From: Victivallis lenta
GTDB lineage: Bacteria > Verrucomicrobiota > Lentisphaeria > Victivallales > Victivallaceae
NCBI RefSeq assembly: GCF_009695545.1
Contig: NZ_VUNS01000010.1
Location: 93,832-157,831, forward strand
DNA length: 64,000 nucleotides
Direction: 5' to 3'
Both the position numbers and the translations under genes were made by a program. Under the pieces are notes generated by a model, which saw nothing but the letters and a program-made list of their open reading frames with translations, was not told where the DNA came from and ran no database searches. This document shows, piece after piece, positions 17,011-25,224 of this stretch (position 1 is its first letter; every line of letters begins with the position of its first letter).

Positions 17011-18099
17011 TCAGGCGTGGCGGAGCTGTTCGAGGCGCTGTTCGCAGACGATCATGAGAATCTGGTCGAGAATCAGGTTCAGCTCGCCCTCCATCAGCTT
17101 CGGCAGGTCGAAGGTACTGACGTTGTAGCGGTGATCGGTGACGCGGTTCTGCGGGAAGTTGTAGGTGCGGATTCGCTCGCTGCGGTCGCCGGTGCCGACC
17201 TGGGAGCGTTTGTCGGCGGCCTGCTTGCTGGCCTCTTCCTGCTGTTTGTGCTCAAGCATCCGGGCGTACAGAATGCGCAGTGCGATCTCCTTGTTGCGGT
17301 GCTGGGACTTCTCCTGCTGGCTCGCCACGGAGAGTCCGGTCGGGATGTGGGTTACCCGCACGGCCGAGTCGGTCGTGTTCACGCACTGGCCGCCGGGGCC
17401 GCTCGAACGGAACACGTCGAAACGCAGGTCTTCCGGCCGGATGTCGAGTTCGACCTCCTCGGCCTCCGGCATGACCGCGACCGTGACCGTCGAGGTGTGG
17501 ATGCGCCCGCCCGCCTCGGTCGCCGGAACCCGTTGAACCCGGTGGACGCCGGATTCGTATTTCATCAGCGAAAAGACGTCGCATCCGGAGAGCGAGAACG
17601 ACACGTCCTTGATGCCGCCGAGATCCGTGTCGGACTGGTCGAGAATCTCAACCTTCCAACCCTGTTTTTCGGCAAAGTGCAGATAAGCGCGGAAAAGCTC
17701 CCCCGCGAAGAGGGCGGCTTCGTCGCCGCCCGCGGCCGGTTTGATCTCGACGATGATGTTTTTGGCGTCATTCGGATCGGGCGGCAGCAGGGAGACCTGA
17801 ATCTCTTCCTCGAGCTTCGTCGACTTTTCTTCGAGCGACGCGATGTCGGCGGTGAGAAGGTCGCGCATTTCGCCGTCCTCCTCGACGGTCAGCATTTCGC
17901 GGTTGTCGGCGAGTTCGGAGAGGGCCTTCTTCCAGCTTTCGAATTTTTCAAAGAGCGCGCCGAGTTTGCGGTGCTCCTGGGAAACACTGCGGAATTCCGC
18001 TCCCCTGGCGTAGATGGCCGGGTCGGCCATGCGTTCCTCAAGCTCGGCGAAACGGCCGCGCAGGTTATCGATATATCCGGCGATGTCTTCTGGTTCCAT
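17011..18099 (-). CDS. prfA: Peptide chain release factor 1
   Basis: 362 residues, the normal RF1 length. The factor reads UAA and UAG in the ribosomal A site and triggers peptide release. The GGQ tripeptide that enters the peptidyl-transferase centre is at 236-238 ([10 protein letters not shown]). The codon-recognition tripeptide is PAT at 192-194, the P-x-T form of RF1 rather than SPF of RF2. [18 protein letters not shown] near 300 is also characteristic. It follows rpmE on the same strand but a strong terminator lies between them. No prmC is next to it. Confidence 0.97.
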   Translation of the reverse strand: MEPEDIAGYIDNLRGRFAELEERMADPAIYARGAEFRSVSQEHRKLGALFEKFESWKKALSELADNREMLTVEEDGEMRDLLTADIASLEEKSTKLEEEIQVSLLPPDPNDAKNIIVEIKPAAGGDEAALFAGELFRAYLHFAEKQGWKVEILDQSDTDLGGIKDVSFSLSGCDVFSLMKYESGVHRVQRVPATEAGGRIHTSTVTVAVMPEAEEVELDIRPEDLRFDVFRSSGPGGQCVNTTDSAVRVTHIPTGLSVASQQEKSQHRNKEIALRILYARMLEHKQQEEASKQAADKRSQVGTGDRSERIRTYNFPQNRVTDHRYNVSTFDLPKLMEGELNLILDQILMIVCEQRLEQLRHA

Positions 18100-18160
18100 A
18101 ATGCTCCAATTCCGAACTCACGGCCGCCGGAGCGCGGTGAATGCTCCGGGGCCGTCACTC

Positions 18161-18199
18161 AAAAAAGGGCTTGCAGAACGCGGACGTTCCGGCAAGCCC
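18161..18199 (-). terminator. Rho-independent terminator after rpmE
   Basis: On the minus strand GGGCTTGC..GAACG / CGTTC..GCAAGCCC forms a long stem followed at once by TTTTTT (bases 18166-18161). It ends the short rpmE transcript before prfA. Confidence 0.9.
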
Positions 18200-18223
18200 G
18201 GGAAATCGGTTTCAAAACGGCGA

Positions 18224-18424
18224 TTACGCCTTCTTGTAACGGCGGTTGAATTTGTCGATACGGCCCGCCGTGTCGACGAATTTCTGCTTGCCGGTGAAAA
18301 ACGGGTGGCACTTCGCGCAGATACCGACCTTGTACTCGGGGCGGGTGGATTTGATATGCCAGACTTCACCGCACGCGCAGGTCACGACGGCATCTTCGTA
18401 CTTCGGATGGATGTCCTTTTTCAT
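18224..18424 (-). CDS. rpmE: 50S ribosomal protein L31
   Basis: 66 residues from ATG 18424 ([20 protein letters not shown]); the frame is open further upstream but the family always starts at M-K-x-x-I-H-P. Cysteines at about 16, 18, 37 and 40 ([14 protein letters not shown]) make this the zinc-binding form. The C-terminal [19 protein letters not shown] is conserved. It is a surface protein of the large subunit that also bridges to the small subunit. Single-gene transcript ended by a terminator. Confidence 0.97.
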   Translation of the reverse strand: MKKDIHPKYEDAVVTCACGEVWHIKSTRPEYKVGICAKCHPFFTGKQKFVDTAGRIDKFNRRYKKA

Positions 18425-18546
18425 TTTGCACAACTCCGTTTTGCAGGTTATATTATCAAAGTTCTTTTGCTTATGCATGAAATCAACAATCTTTATAAAA
18501 TAACAGAAGTTACCGTAATTTCAAGCGGAAATCAGGAGAAAACACA

Positions 18547-19773
18547 ATGAATTTGACGGAATTTTTAAAGGACGGCGGTTTTTCTCCGGAGGTCGGCGAA
18601 CTGCTCGCGCCGTGGTGGAGGGAGGACCCGGCGCTCGAAACGATGCCGGAATTCCTCGACGGCGGTTTTTTCCGGGAATACGAGCCGCTGCTCGGGCTCC
18701 GGGAATCACCTGCTTCCCGTGTCGACGCGCTTGTCGCGGAGGTGAAAAAACATCCGGCGCTGCGCATCTATGCGAATCTGCTCGACCGCTGGCTGCTCGG
18801 CGGCGAACTGGGTCCCGACGGAGCGCGGCTGCCGCTGCCGGTCGGGCGTCTCGGGGAAGAGGGGGCCGGACTCTTCTCGCTGCTGCTGGCGCTGGCGGCA
18901 CTGCCCCGCATCCGGAAGTCGCAGGCGGAGCTCGGGCTGCCGGAGTCCTGCTGGCGCGGCGTGGCGGGCTGGATCGCCGGGACCGTCACGATCTACAAGG
19001 CCGCGCACGACGGTTTTGCCGGGACGAATCTGCAGCAGATCCACTGGCTCCGTTTTTCGATCGAGCGCCGGCTTTTCCGGGTCGGCCGCTTCGAATATCT
19101 GGTGCATACCGTGCCGGATTGGGTTCCGGCCGTCTACCGCAGCCGGGCCGACGGCGGCGTGCTTGCGCTCTGCCGCGACGACTGGAGGATCGACGGCGGC
19201 GGATTCCGGGTGGAGGAAGGGGGGGAACGGACCTTTCTGGAATGGGACGGCTCCATGCTGACCGGCACACCGATCGACCCGGCCTCGGGGCGTGCTCTGC
19301 CGGGCGTACGCCGCACGATCGATCTGGAGGTGTACGAACCGGTACTCACTCCGCATGAATGGGTGCCGAGCGTCCATATCCCGGGCGGCGGCGGCATGAC
19401 GGCGGAGCTGGCCGGGGCATCGCTCCGGGAGGCGGCGGCGTTTTTCCGCAAATACTTCAAAAAGGAGATCCGCGCATTCGTCTGCGATTCGTGGATTCTG
19501 AACCCCGCCTGGATGGAGCTGCTGCCGGAGTCGAATCTCGCGGCTTTCATGCGGGAGCTTTACCTGTTTCCGCGCACGCCGTATCCGCAGGCCGGGCTGT
19601 TTTTCGTTTTCGGGCGAAGCGACGGGGATTTTGCGTCGTATCCGGCCGATACTTCGCTGCGGCGCGCGTTTCACCGGCTGTACAACGCCGGAGAGCCGTT
19701 CCGCACCGGCGGCATGTTCGTCCTGACGGCCGACCTCGACCGCTGGGGAAGCGGGATCTACCGCTCCCGGTAG
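18547..19773 (+). CDS. Acyltransferase-domain protein (NAT_N/GNAT_C-like)
   Basis: 408 residues, no signal peptide. N-terminal half is helical (FLKDGGFSPEVGELLAPWWR); the C-terminal half has VPSVHIPGGGGMTAELAGAS, SLREAAAFFRKYFKKEIRAF, VCDSWILNPAWMELLPESN, features I associate with the two-domain acyltransferase family whose domains are named NAT_N and GNAT_C. The family is soluble and its acceptor is not known to me. AGGAGAAA precedes the ATG. It stands alone, divergent from rpmE and convergent with the DUF2079 gene. Confidence 0.65.
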   Translation: MNLTEFLKDGGFSPEVGELLAPWWREDPALETMPEFLDGGFFREYEPLLGLRESPASRVDALVAEVKKHPALRIYANLLDRWLLGGELGPDGARLPLPVGRLGEEGAGLFSLLLALAALPRIRKSQAELGLPESCWRGVAGWIAGTVTIYKAAHDGFAGTNLQQIHWLRFSIERRLFRVGRFEYLVHTVPDWVPAVYRSRADGGVLALCRDDWRIDGGGFRVEEGGERTFLEWDGSMLTGTPIDPASGRALPGVRRTIDLEVYEPVLTPHEWVPSVHIPGGGGMTAELAGASLREAAAFFRKYFKKEIRAFVCDSWILNPAWMELLPESNLAAFMRELYLFPRTPYPQAGLFFVFGRSDGDFASYPADTSLRRAFHRLYNAGEPFRTGGMFVLTADLDRWGSGIYRSR

Positions 19774-19785
19774 ATCCCGGCGACA

Positions 19786-21399
19786 TCATCGGAGAAAGGA
19801 GGCGGGGCTTCCGGGCGCTTCTTCCGGAAAAAGCTTTCGGCGCGCGAAGATCAGCAGCCCCGAGGGATGATTGATGACCCGGTATTCGGGATCTTCCGCA
19901 AGCTGGCTCAAAAGCCGGTTGACTGCGGTCAGGTCGCCGTTGTTGTGATAGTTGCCGCGGTCCAGAATGAAATAGTCAACCCGATCAGGCCGGGTCAGAC
20001 CGATGCCGAGTTCCGGGAAGTCGTAGACCGTGCCGCGGCGCAGGAAAGCAGGCCCGACCTCATTCTGGCAGATCATCGTCGTTCCGGGCGGATACGGCAG
20101 CAGGTCGGTGACTGCCCGAACCTCGTCGGCGTGAAGCAGCAGGCGGATCATCTCCTGCCAGTAGGCCGGACGCAGCGGCAGCGACAGTACTCCGCCGGAG
20201 TAGGTGAACTCCGGTTCGACGGTGTAATTCGTATACCGGGTCAGCGGCAGGTCGCAGAAGAGCAGGTGGACGGCCAGCATCAGGATCGCGGCGGAAGCGA
20301 TTCCGGCACGCTGCTGCCGGAGGGAAGGTTTTCGGCGCCGCAGGAGCACCCGCAGCGTTCGCGCTCCCCAGAGGGCGACGACCGGCGTAACCGCGATCAG
20401 CGCCGAACTGTAATGGCTGAAGAGAAGCTGCTGGTGAATGCTCGTGGAAACCAGCTGGATTCCAAGCGTGGGCAGCCAGAAGAGAAGACACATTTTCCAG
20501 TTTGCAGCCGGCAGGAACGCGAACGGCACGAGGACACTCACCACCACGCCGGGCACAAATGGATTCCACAGCCCCGCGATCATTCCGAAGATATTCATCA
20601 GCGTCTGCGTGAAGGTCGGCGCAAGAAGCGCATAACGGCCGTAGTGCCAGTAATTTTCGCCGAGCAGGAGCGGGTAGTAGATTTTCAGGACGAACAGCGT
20701 CCAGAAGGCGGCAGCCGCGATTGCGGCGGCTCCCCAGAGCCGTTTCCGCTTCTGCGTCATCAGCCAGAGCCCCGCCGCGGCGACCGGAATCACGAAGTCC
20801 TCCTTGATCAGCGGCGAGAGTGCGAGGAACAGAAAGAAATACGGCATGCGTTTCCGGCTGTAACAGTAAAATGCCGCGAAGAGGAAGAGCGGGAACAGGC
20901 ATTCGGCGTGGAAGTCGTACAGCGCCAGCCGCGAATAATAGGGGTTGAAGAGGTACATTGCCGTGAGCAGCAGCGGAACCGGACCCGTCCGGAAATAACG
21001 TTTCGCGGTCCGGTACAGCAGCGGGGCGGCAAATGCGAGCGCCGCCGACTGGATCAGCGGCAGCCAGATCGGGGAGTCCCGAAGCAGATAGAGCGGGGCG
21101 AACAGCATCATTATCGGCGAAAAGTGGTCGAATCTGCCGCGGTAATCCAGCATCAGGCCGTTGCCGGAGGCGGCATTGCGGAGCATGGAGTCGTAGATGC
21201 CGAAGTCCCAGTTGCCCACCTGCATCGCTTCGATCTTGTAAAGGCCGAGGATGAAATAACTCAGAAAAAACAGCAGAACCATCCAGCGCAGAAGCAGCGT
21301 TTCGCTCTTTGCCGTCAGGGAGAGGCGGGAGCGCGATGCGCCCCGGCCCGCCGCGGCGGCCGCTATTGTGATGAGGAGGATATAACCCAGATAAAGCAT
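19786..21399 (-). CDS. DUF2079-family polytopic membrane protein
   Basis: 537 residues from ATG 21399 (AGGAG ten bases before; the open frame continues upstream through the macro-domain gene). About ten membrane helices. Typical DUF2079 features are VGNWDFGIYDSMLRNAASGN, LLDYRGRFDHFSPIMMLFAP and FNPYYSRLALYDFHAECLFP, with D and H residues like those of GT-C glycosyltransferases, to which the family is thought to be related. It is the last gene of an operon with a sialidase-like protein and a macro-domain protein (gaps of 5 and 7 bases). Confidence 0.85.
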   Translation of the reverse strand: MLYLGYILLITIAAAAAGRGASRSRLSLTAKSETLLLRWMVLLFFLSYFILGLYKIEAMQVGNWDFGIYDSMLRNAASGNGLMLDYRGRFDHFSPIMMLFAPLYLLRDSPIWLPLIQSAALAFAAPLLYRTAKRYFRTGPVPLLLTAMYLFNPYYSRLALYDFHAECLFPLFLFAAFYCYSRKRMPYFFLFLALSPLIKEDFVIPVAAAGLWLMTQKRKRLWGAAAIAAAAFWTLFVLKIYYPLLLGENYWHYGRYALLAPTFTQTLMNIFGMIAGLWNPFVPGVVVSVLVPFAFLPAANWKMCLLFWLPTLGIQLVSTSIHQQLLFSHYSSALIAVTPVVALWGARTLRVLLRRRKPSLRQQRAGIASAAILMLAVHLLFCDLPLTRYTNYTVEPEFTYSGGVLSLPLRPAYWQEMIRLLLHADEVRAVTDLLPYPPGTTMICQNEVGPAFLRRGTVYDFPELGIGLTRPDRVDYFILDRGNYHNNGDLTAVNRLLSQLAEDPEYRVINHPSGLLIFARRKLFPEEAPGSPASFLR

Positions 21400-21404
21400 G
21401 GACT

Positions 21405-21902
21405 TCACTCTCCTGCGGCCTGGCGGTAAATGGCAAGGTCTTCGGCGGAGAAGCAGCAGAAGACGACCCGCTCCGGCAGCGTTTCGTTCCATGCCCTGAC
21501 GGTTTCGACGGCGATTTGCGCCGCCTCGCGTTTCGGATAGCGGTAGACGCCGGTCGAAATGGCCGGGAACGCGATGGACGCACAGCCGTTTTTCGCGGCG
21601 AGCCGCAGGCTGTTGCGGTAACAGGCCCCGAGCAGCTCCGCTTCGCCGCGGTTCCCGCCGTGCCATACCGGTCCCGGCGTGTGGATCACGAAGCGGCACG
21701 GCAGCCGGAACCCGGGCGTGATGACCGCTTCCCCGGTCCGGCAGCCGCCGAACGGGCGGCACGCCTCGAGCAGTTCCGGCCCGGCGGCGCGATGAATCGC
21801 GCCGTCCACTCCGCCGCCGCCGAGCAGCGAACAGTTTGCGGCGTTCACGATCGCGTCGACGGCGAGCGTGGTGATGTCGCCCCGGAGGAATTCAAGCTTC
21901 AT
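21405..21902 (-). CDS. Macro-domain protein (ADP-ribose hydrolase, YmdB-like)
   Basis: 165 residues, a whole macro domain. Motifs: [37 protein letters not shown] (the ADP-ribose loop), [13 protein letters not shown] and [14 protein letters not shown]. YmdB-type members remove the acetyl group from O-acetyl-ADP-ribose or the ADP-ribose from protein. Asn, Asp and His residues expected for activity are present. The gene is in the middle of an operon with a sialidase-like and a DUF2079 protein. The combination is discussed under findings. Confidence 0.92.
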   Translation of the reverse strand: MKLEFLRGDITTLAVDAIVNAANCSLLGGGGVDGAIHRAAGPELLEACRPFGGCRTGEAVITPGFRLPCRFVIHTPGPVWHGGNRGEAELLGACYRNSLRLAAKNGCASIAFPAISTGVYRYPKREAAQIAVETVRAWNETLPERVVFCCFSAEDLAIYRQAAGE

Positions 21903-21909
21903 GGCGTCC

Positions 21910-23619
21910 TCACGATTCGCAGGTCATCAGGGGCCGCGCATAGATGCGGAGCGAGGCGACCCCGGCCCCGGTCGCCGCACGGGCGGGATTCGGGCGCGGA
22001 ACCTGCTGCGGATCGAATCGCCGCCAGCCGAACTGCTGGAAGTCGCCGCCGTCGAGGAAACGGCCGTTCCAGACGAAGCTGACGATTCCGGCGCCGCCGT
22101 CCACATTGACGGTCAGTCTTCCGGCGTTGCGGTCCGGCAGCGGTTCGCTGACCGCGGTCGAACCGCCGCAGCCGTCGGACAGATAAAAAGCGATTCGCCC
22201 GTCCGGCAGAAGCTCGACCCGCTCGCCGCGGCCGTCCGGCCCGGTGTGGTCGAAGAGCGTTCCGGCGGCGAACGCCTCAAGCTCGAAGCGGAGCGCATAG
22301 CCGTTCCGGGTGCGGACGGACGGGCGGTTGACCGCTTCGCAGTTCCGGTCGAGGAACGGCGGGAAGCGGAACTCCTCCGCGCGCCAGTCGAGCTCCTCCG
22401 CCTCCGGCTCGACGGTTTCCCCGGCGGAGCGGCGCCACATCTTTGCGAGGAATTCCGCCGGGATTTCGTGCAGCCGCGCCTTGTTCTTCTCGGTCTCAGT
22501 CACAAAATAGCGGCCGTTCTCTTCGACGAGGTCGGGATAGCTGATGCGGATCATCGGGTCGTCGCTGTAAAGCAGCAGCTCGGGTTCGCCCCAGCGGATC
22601 ACCTTGCCCTCCGGCGAATCGGCCTCGATTCCGGCCAGCAGCCAGACCGGATTGCGGTCCTCGTAGGTCACATACGGGTCGAGGGCGATGAAGCGGCCGC
22701 CGTGATTGTGGAACCAGTAGAGGTAGTTCCCGTTTTCGCACTTCCAGACGAAATTCGCCGCGCGCGGGTGTTTGACCGGGCGGCCGTCCGCATAGCGCAT
22801 GAATTGCGGCGGCTGCCAGCTTTTCCCGCCGTCGCGGCTGTATGCCTCGGCCGGGTGGCCCGCGATGGTGCGGAACGTATCGTAGAAGCTGCCGTCCGAA
22901 AGCGGCACGACGCAGTGCTCTTCGCCGACCGGTCCGGCGCCTTCCGGCGGACGGATGCCGGTCTCGCCCTCCGGCAGCGTCTCCCAGGCCGCATCGGCCG
23001 GATTGCCGGCCGTGAGCAGGTTCGGGCTCGCCAGAAGGCATCCCTCCGAACGCTGGAAAAATCCGCGCCCCATTTCGCCGACTTTGTTCAGCGTCACGTA
23101 AGCCGTTCCATTGTGGATGAACGGGCGCCCCACGTTCCAGAAAAAGCAGAGTTTGCCGCCGTAGACGTTCGCGCGGTCGCACTCGAAGAGGCGGAACGGG
23201 ATGTCGTAACGCTCCCGGCTCCAGCTCCCTCCGTTGTCATCACTGTATTTGAACACAAAGTGTCCGAGGCTGTCGACCCGGGTGATCACTTCCTGTCTGT
23301 CGTGGCTCAGGATCTCACGGACGTTGTCGGAGTTGCGGTTGTAGAAGACGAAAACGCGTCCCGACGGAGCTTTCAGCAGGACCGCGTAGGAGTTTTCCAC
23401 GTCGCCCGGCGTCTCGACCGGAACCGGTTTCTCCCAGCTTTTCCCGCCGTCTGTCGAGCGGCAGGTCGAGACGTGCTGCCCGGGCGCGCCTTCCTCCCCG
23501 GAGCCGGTCGTCACGCAGCAGAGCCATGCGCCGTCATTGCAGCGGATGATATAGGGCTGATCGGCGTAAGTCACCGCCGGAATTTCGAGCCCGTTTTCGA
23601 GCAATCGCCAGTCATACAT
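21910..23619 (-). CDS. Sialidase-fold (BNR/Asp-box) protein
   Basis: 569 residues from ATG 23619, set by AGGAGG eight bases upstream. The propeller has Asp-box repeats [20 protein letters not shown] and [10 protein letters not shown]. Residues about 430-565 form a second beta domain like LamG ([32 protein letters not shown]). There is no signal peptide, unlike most GH33 sialidases, so it may act on imported oligosaccharides. The arginine triad of true sialidases cannot be assigned with confidence; other exo-glycosidases with this fold are possible. First gene of the operon with the macro-domain and DUF2079 genes. Confidence 0.75.
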   Translation of the reverse strand: MYDWRLLENGLEIPAVTYADQPYIIRCNDGAWLCCVTTGSGEEGAPGQHVSTCRSTDGGKSWEKPVPVETPGDVENSYAVLLKAPSGRVFVFYNRNSDNVREILSHDRQEVITRVDSLGHFVFKYSDDNGGSWSRERYDIPFRLFECDRANVYGGKLCFFWNVGRPFIHNGTAYVTLNKVGEMGRGFFQRSEGCLLASPNLLTAGNPADAAWETLPEGETGIRPPEGAGPVGEEHCVVPLSDGSFYDTFRTIAGHPAEAYSRDGGKSWQPPQFMRYADGRPVKHPRAANFVWKCENGNYLYWFHNHGGRFIALDPYVTYEDRNPVWLLAGIEADSPEGKVIRWGEPELLLYSDDPMIRISYPDLVEENGRYFVTETEKNKARLHEIPAEFLAKMWRRSAGETVEPEAEELDWRAEEFRFPPFLDRNCEAVNRPSVRTRNGYALRFELEAFAAGTLFDHTGPDGRGERVELLPDGRIAFYLSDGCGGSTAVSEPLPDRNAGRLTVNVDGGAGIVSFVWNGRFLDGGDFQQFGWRRFDPQQVPRPNPARAATGAGVASLRIYARPLMTCES

Positions 23620-23674
23620 TTCGGAACCTCCTGATTCTGGACTCAAAATAGCACCGTTCCGTGCCGAATGCAAC

Positions 23675-23703
23675 TTGAAAGCACCGGAAAGAGACGCTAT
23701 ATT
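23675..23703 (+). promoter_or_regulatory. Promoter of hpt
   Basis: TTGAAA (23675-23680), 17-bp spacer, TATATT (23698-23703), 28 bases before the hpt ATG. Confidence 0.75.
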
Positions 23704-23731
23704 TTCCGCAACTGACAAAGGACCTGTTGCT

Positions 23732-24238
23732 ATGGAAATACTGTACCGCTCCGATGAAATCGCCGGGCGCATCGCCGCGATGGGGGCTGAAATCACCGAA
23801 TATTACCGGGGGAAGGAGCTGACGCTCGTCACTTTGATGACCGGGGGACTCTGTTTCGCCGCCGATCTGGCGCGCGCGATCGACCTGCCGCTCTGGATCG
23901 ATTCGCTCGCGGTGGCCAGCTACCGGGGGTGCCGGAGCACGGGAGAGCTTGAGTTCCGTTCGATGCTGAAGCTCGATCCGGCCGGGCGCGAAATCCTGAT
24001 CCTCGACGAAGTGCTCGACTCCGGAACCACTCTGAAATGCGTCTGCGACTATTTCGGGAAACGCGGCGCCGCCGGGGTCCGTACCGCCGTCATGGTCGAA
24101 AAGAGGCTGCCGCGGCCGAACGGTCTCGCCCATGCCGATTGGACCGGATTCGTGACCGGCACGCGCTATCTGGTCGGCTACGGGCTCGACGCCGACGAGC
24201 TGTACCGGAATCTGCCGCACATCGCCGCTCTCGACTGA
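23732..24238 (+). CDS. hpt: Hypoxanthine/guanine phosphoribosyltransferase
   Basis: 168 residues from ATG 23732; an earlier in-frame ATG would overlap the promoter. The PRPP-binding loop is EILILDEVLDSGTTL (about 89-103), with LMTGGLCFAADLARAI as the pyrophosphate loop and VGYGLDADELYRNLP at the C-terminus, as in HGPRTs. The usual ...DDI.DTG.T is here DEVLDSGTT, a normal variant. The enzyme salvages hypoxanthine and guanine with PRPP. It is a single gene, divergent from the sialidase operon and convergent with the radical SAM gene. Confidence 0.92.
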   Translation: MEILYRSDEIAGRIAAMGAEITEYYRGKELTLVTLMTGGLCFAADLARAIDLPLWIDSLAVASYRGCRSTGELEFRSMLKLDPAGREILILDEVLDSGTTLKCVCDYFGKRGAAGVRTAVMVEKRLPRPNGLAHADWTGFVTGTRYLVGYGLDADELYRNLPHIAALD

Positions 24239-24254
24239 CTCCGCAGAGACGGGG

Positions 24255-25220
24255 TCAGCCGCCGTACGGGACCTGCAGCCGCCACGCACAATGGTCGCAG
24301 ACCGGCAGCGCTTTATCCTGTATGGCTTTGCGCCACAGTCCGGCGCGTTCCCCCTCAATCAGTTCCGGCAGCGGGTGCCGCTGCGCGTTTCCGATCGAAA
24401 AACCGAAGTAGTCGGTGCAGAAACCGACTTCTCCGTCGTGCCGGATGTGAAGGCGGCAGCCGGGAGCCTGGCAGGGCGGAGTGTCGGCGGGAAGGGACGG
24501 ATAGCGGTGCCCGGTCACCGTGACCTTTACCGGATGACGCCGCTGCCGGACAAGCGCGGTCTGTTCCTTCAGGCGCGCCAGGTACGCCGCATCGTCGTCG
24601 CGGCGCCACGCTTCGAGCTCCGGATAGTCGCACCCGAAATGCGTACGGCTGTAGTTCCGGTAGGCGGCGATCTCTGCTCCTGTGAGGTACATGAGCTGCT
24701 GCAGGATGATTTCATCCGGTCCGAGCGGAGCCAGCAGTTCCGGCAGTTCGGCCATGCGTTCCACGTTCGCGTCGGAGACGGTGGTCAGGAAAACCAGCCG
24801 GCCGCGCCGCTCCCGCAGTTTTTCAAGACTGGCGCGGACGCGGTCGAATACTCCTTTGCCGCGCACCGCGTCATGCAGCTCGCGCGGGCCGTCCACCGAG
24901 ATGAAGATCCGGCGGAAGCGGCGGCAGAGCGTCTCGGCATGGCGGCCGGCGAGAGTGCCGTTCGTCACGATCTCAAGCGGATGCCGGCTCGCGGAGAGGC
25001 GCTCGGCCAGCTCCTCGAAGCCCGGATACAGCAGCGGTTCTCCGCCCCAGAAGGTGACCGGCGCGTCCGGTTCCGTCTCTTCCGCGCAGCGCAGCCAGAA
25101 ACCGACCGGCAGCTCTTCGCGGCCGGTACCGAGCATTCCCTTGTTCTGCCCGCAGAAGCTGCAGGCGAGATTGCAGCGGCCGGTCAGCTGGAAATGAACG
25201 GCCTTGACCGGATGACGCAA
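24255..25220 (-). CDS. Radical SAM protein with SPASM-like C-terminus
   Basis: 321 residues starting at TTG 25220 (AGGTGAG upstream; no ATG available before the [4Fe-4S] motif). The radical SAM cluster motif is CNLACSFC (about 16-23), followed by TFWGGEPLLY and EIVTNGTL. The C-terminus has further cysteines (TPPCQAPGCRLHIRHDGEVG, FCTDYFG, VCDHCAW) typical of SPASM or twitch auxiliary-cluster domains. Such enzymes modify peptides or activate other enzymes such as sulfatases. It follows the GH-A hydrolase after four bases, so they share a transcript; no precursor peptide gene was found next to it. Confidence 0.85.
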   Translation of the reverse strand: MRHPVKAVHFQLTGRCNLACSFCGQNKGMLGTGREELPVGFWLRCAEETEPDAPVTFWGGEPLLYPGFEELAERLSASRHPLEIVTNGTLAGRHAETLCRRFRRIFISVDGPRELHDAVRGKGVFDRVRASLEKLRERRGRLVFLTTVSDANVERMAELPELLAPLGPDEIILQQLMYLTGAEIAAYRNYSRTHFGCDYPELEAWRRDDDAAYLARLKEQTALVRQRRHPVKVTVTGHRYPSLPADTPPCQAPGCRLHIRHDGEVGFCTDYFGFSIGNAQRHPLPELIEGERAGLWRKAIQDKALPVCDHCAWRLQVPYGG

Positions 25221-25224
25221 CGGC

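Noticed and set aside
21868..23634. Plus-strand frame of about 590 codons opposite the sialidase-like gene
   Set aside because: Shadow of a gene with Asp-box repeats and a proper ribosome site.
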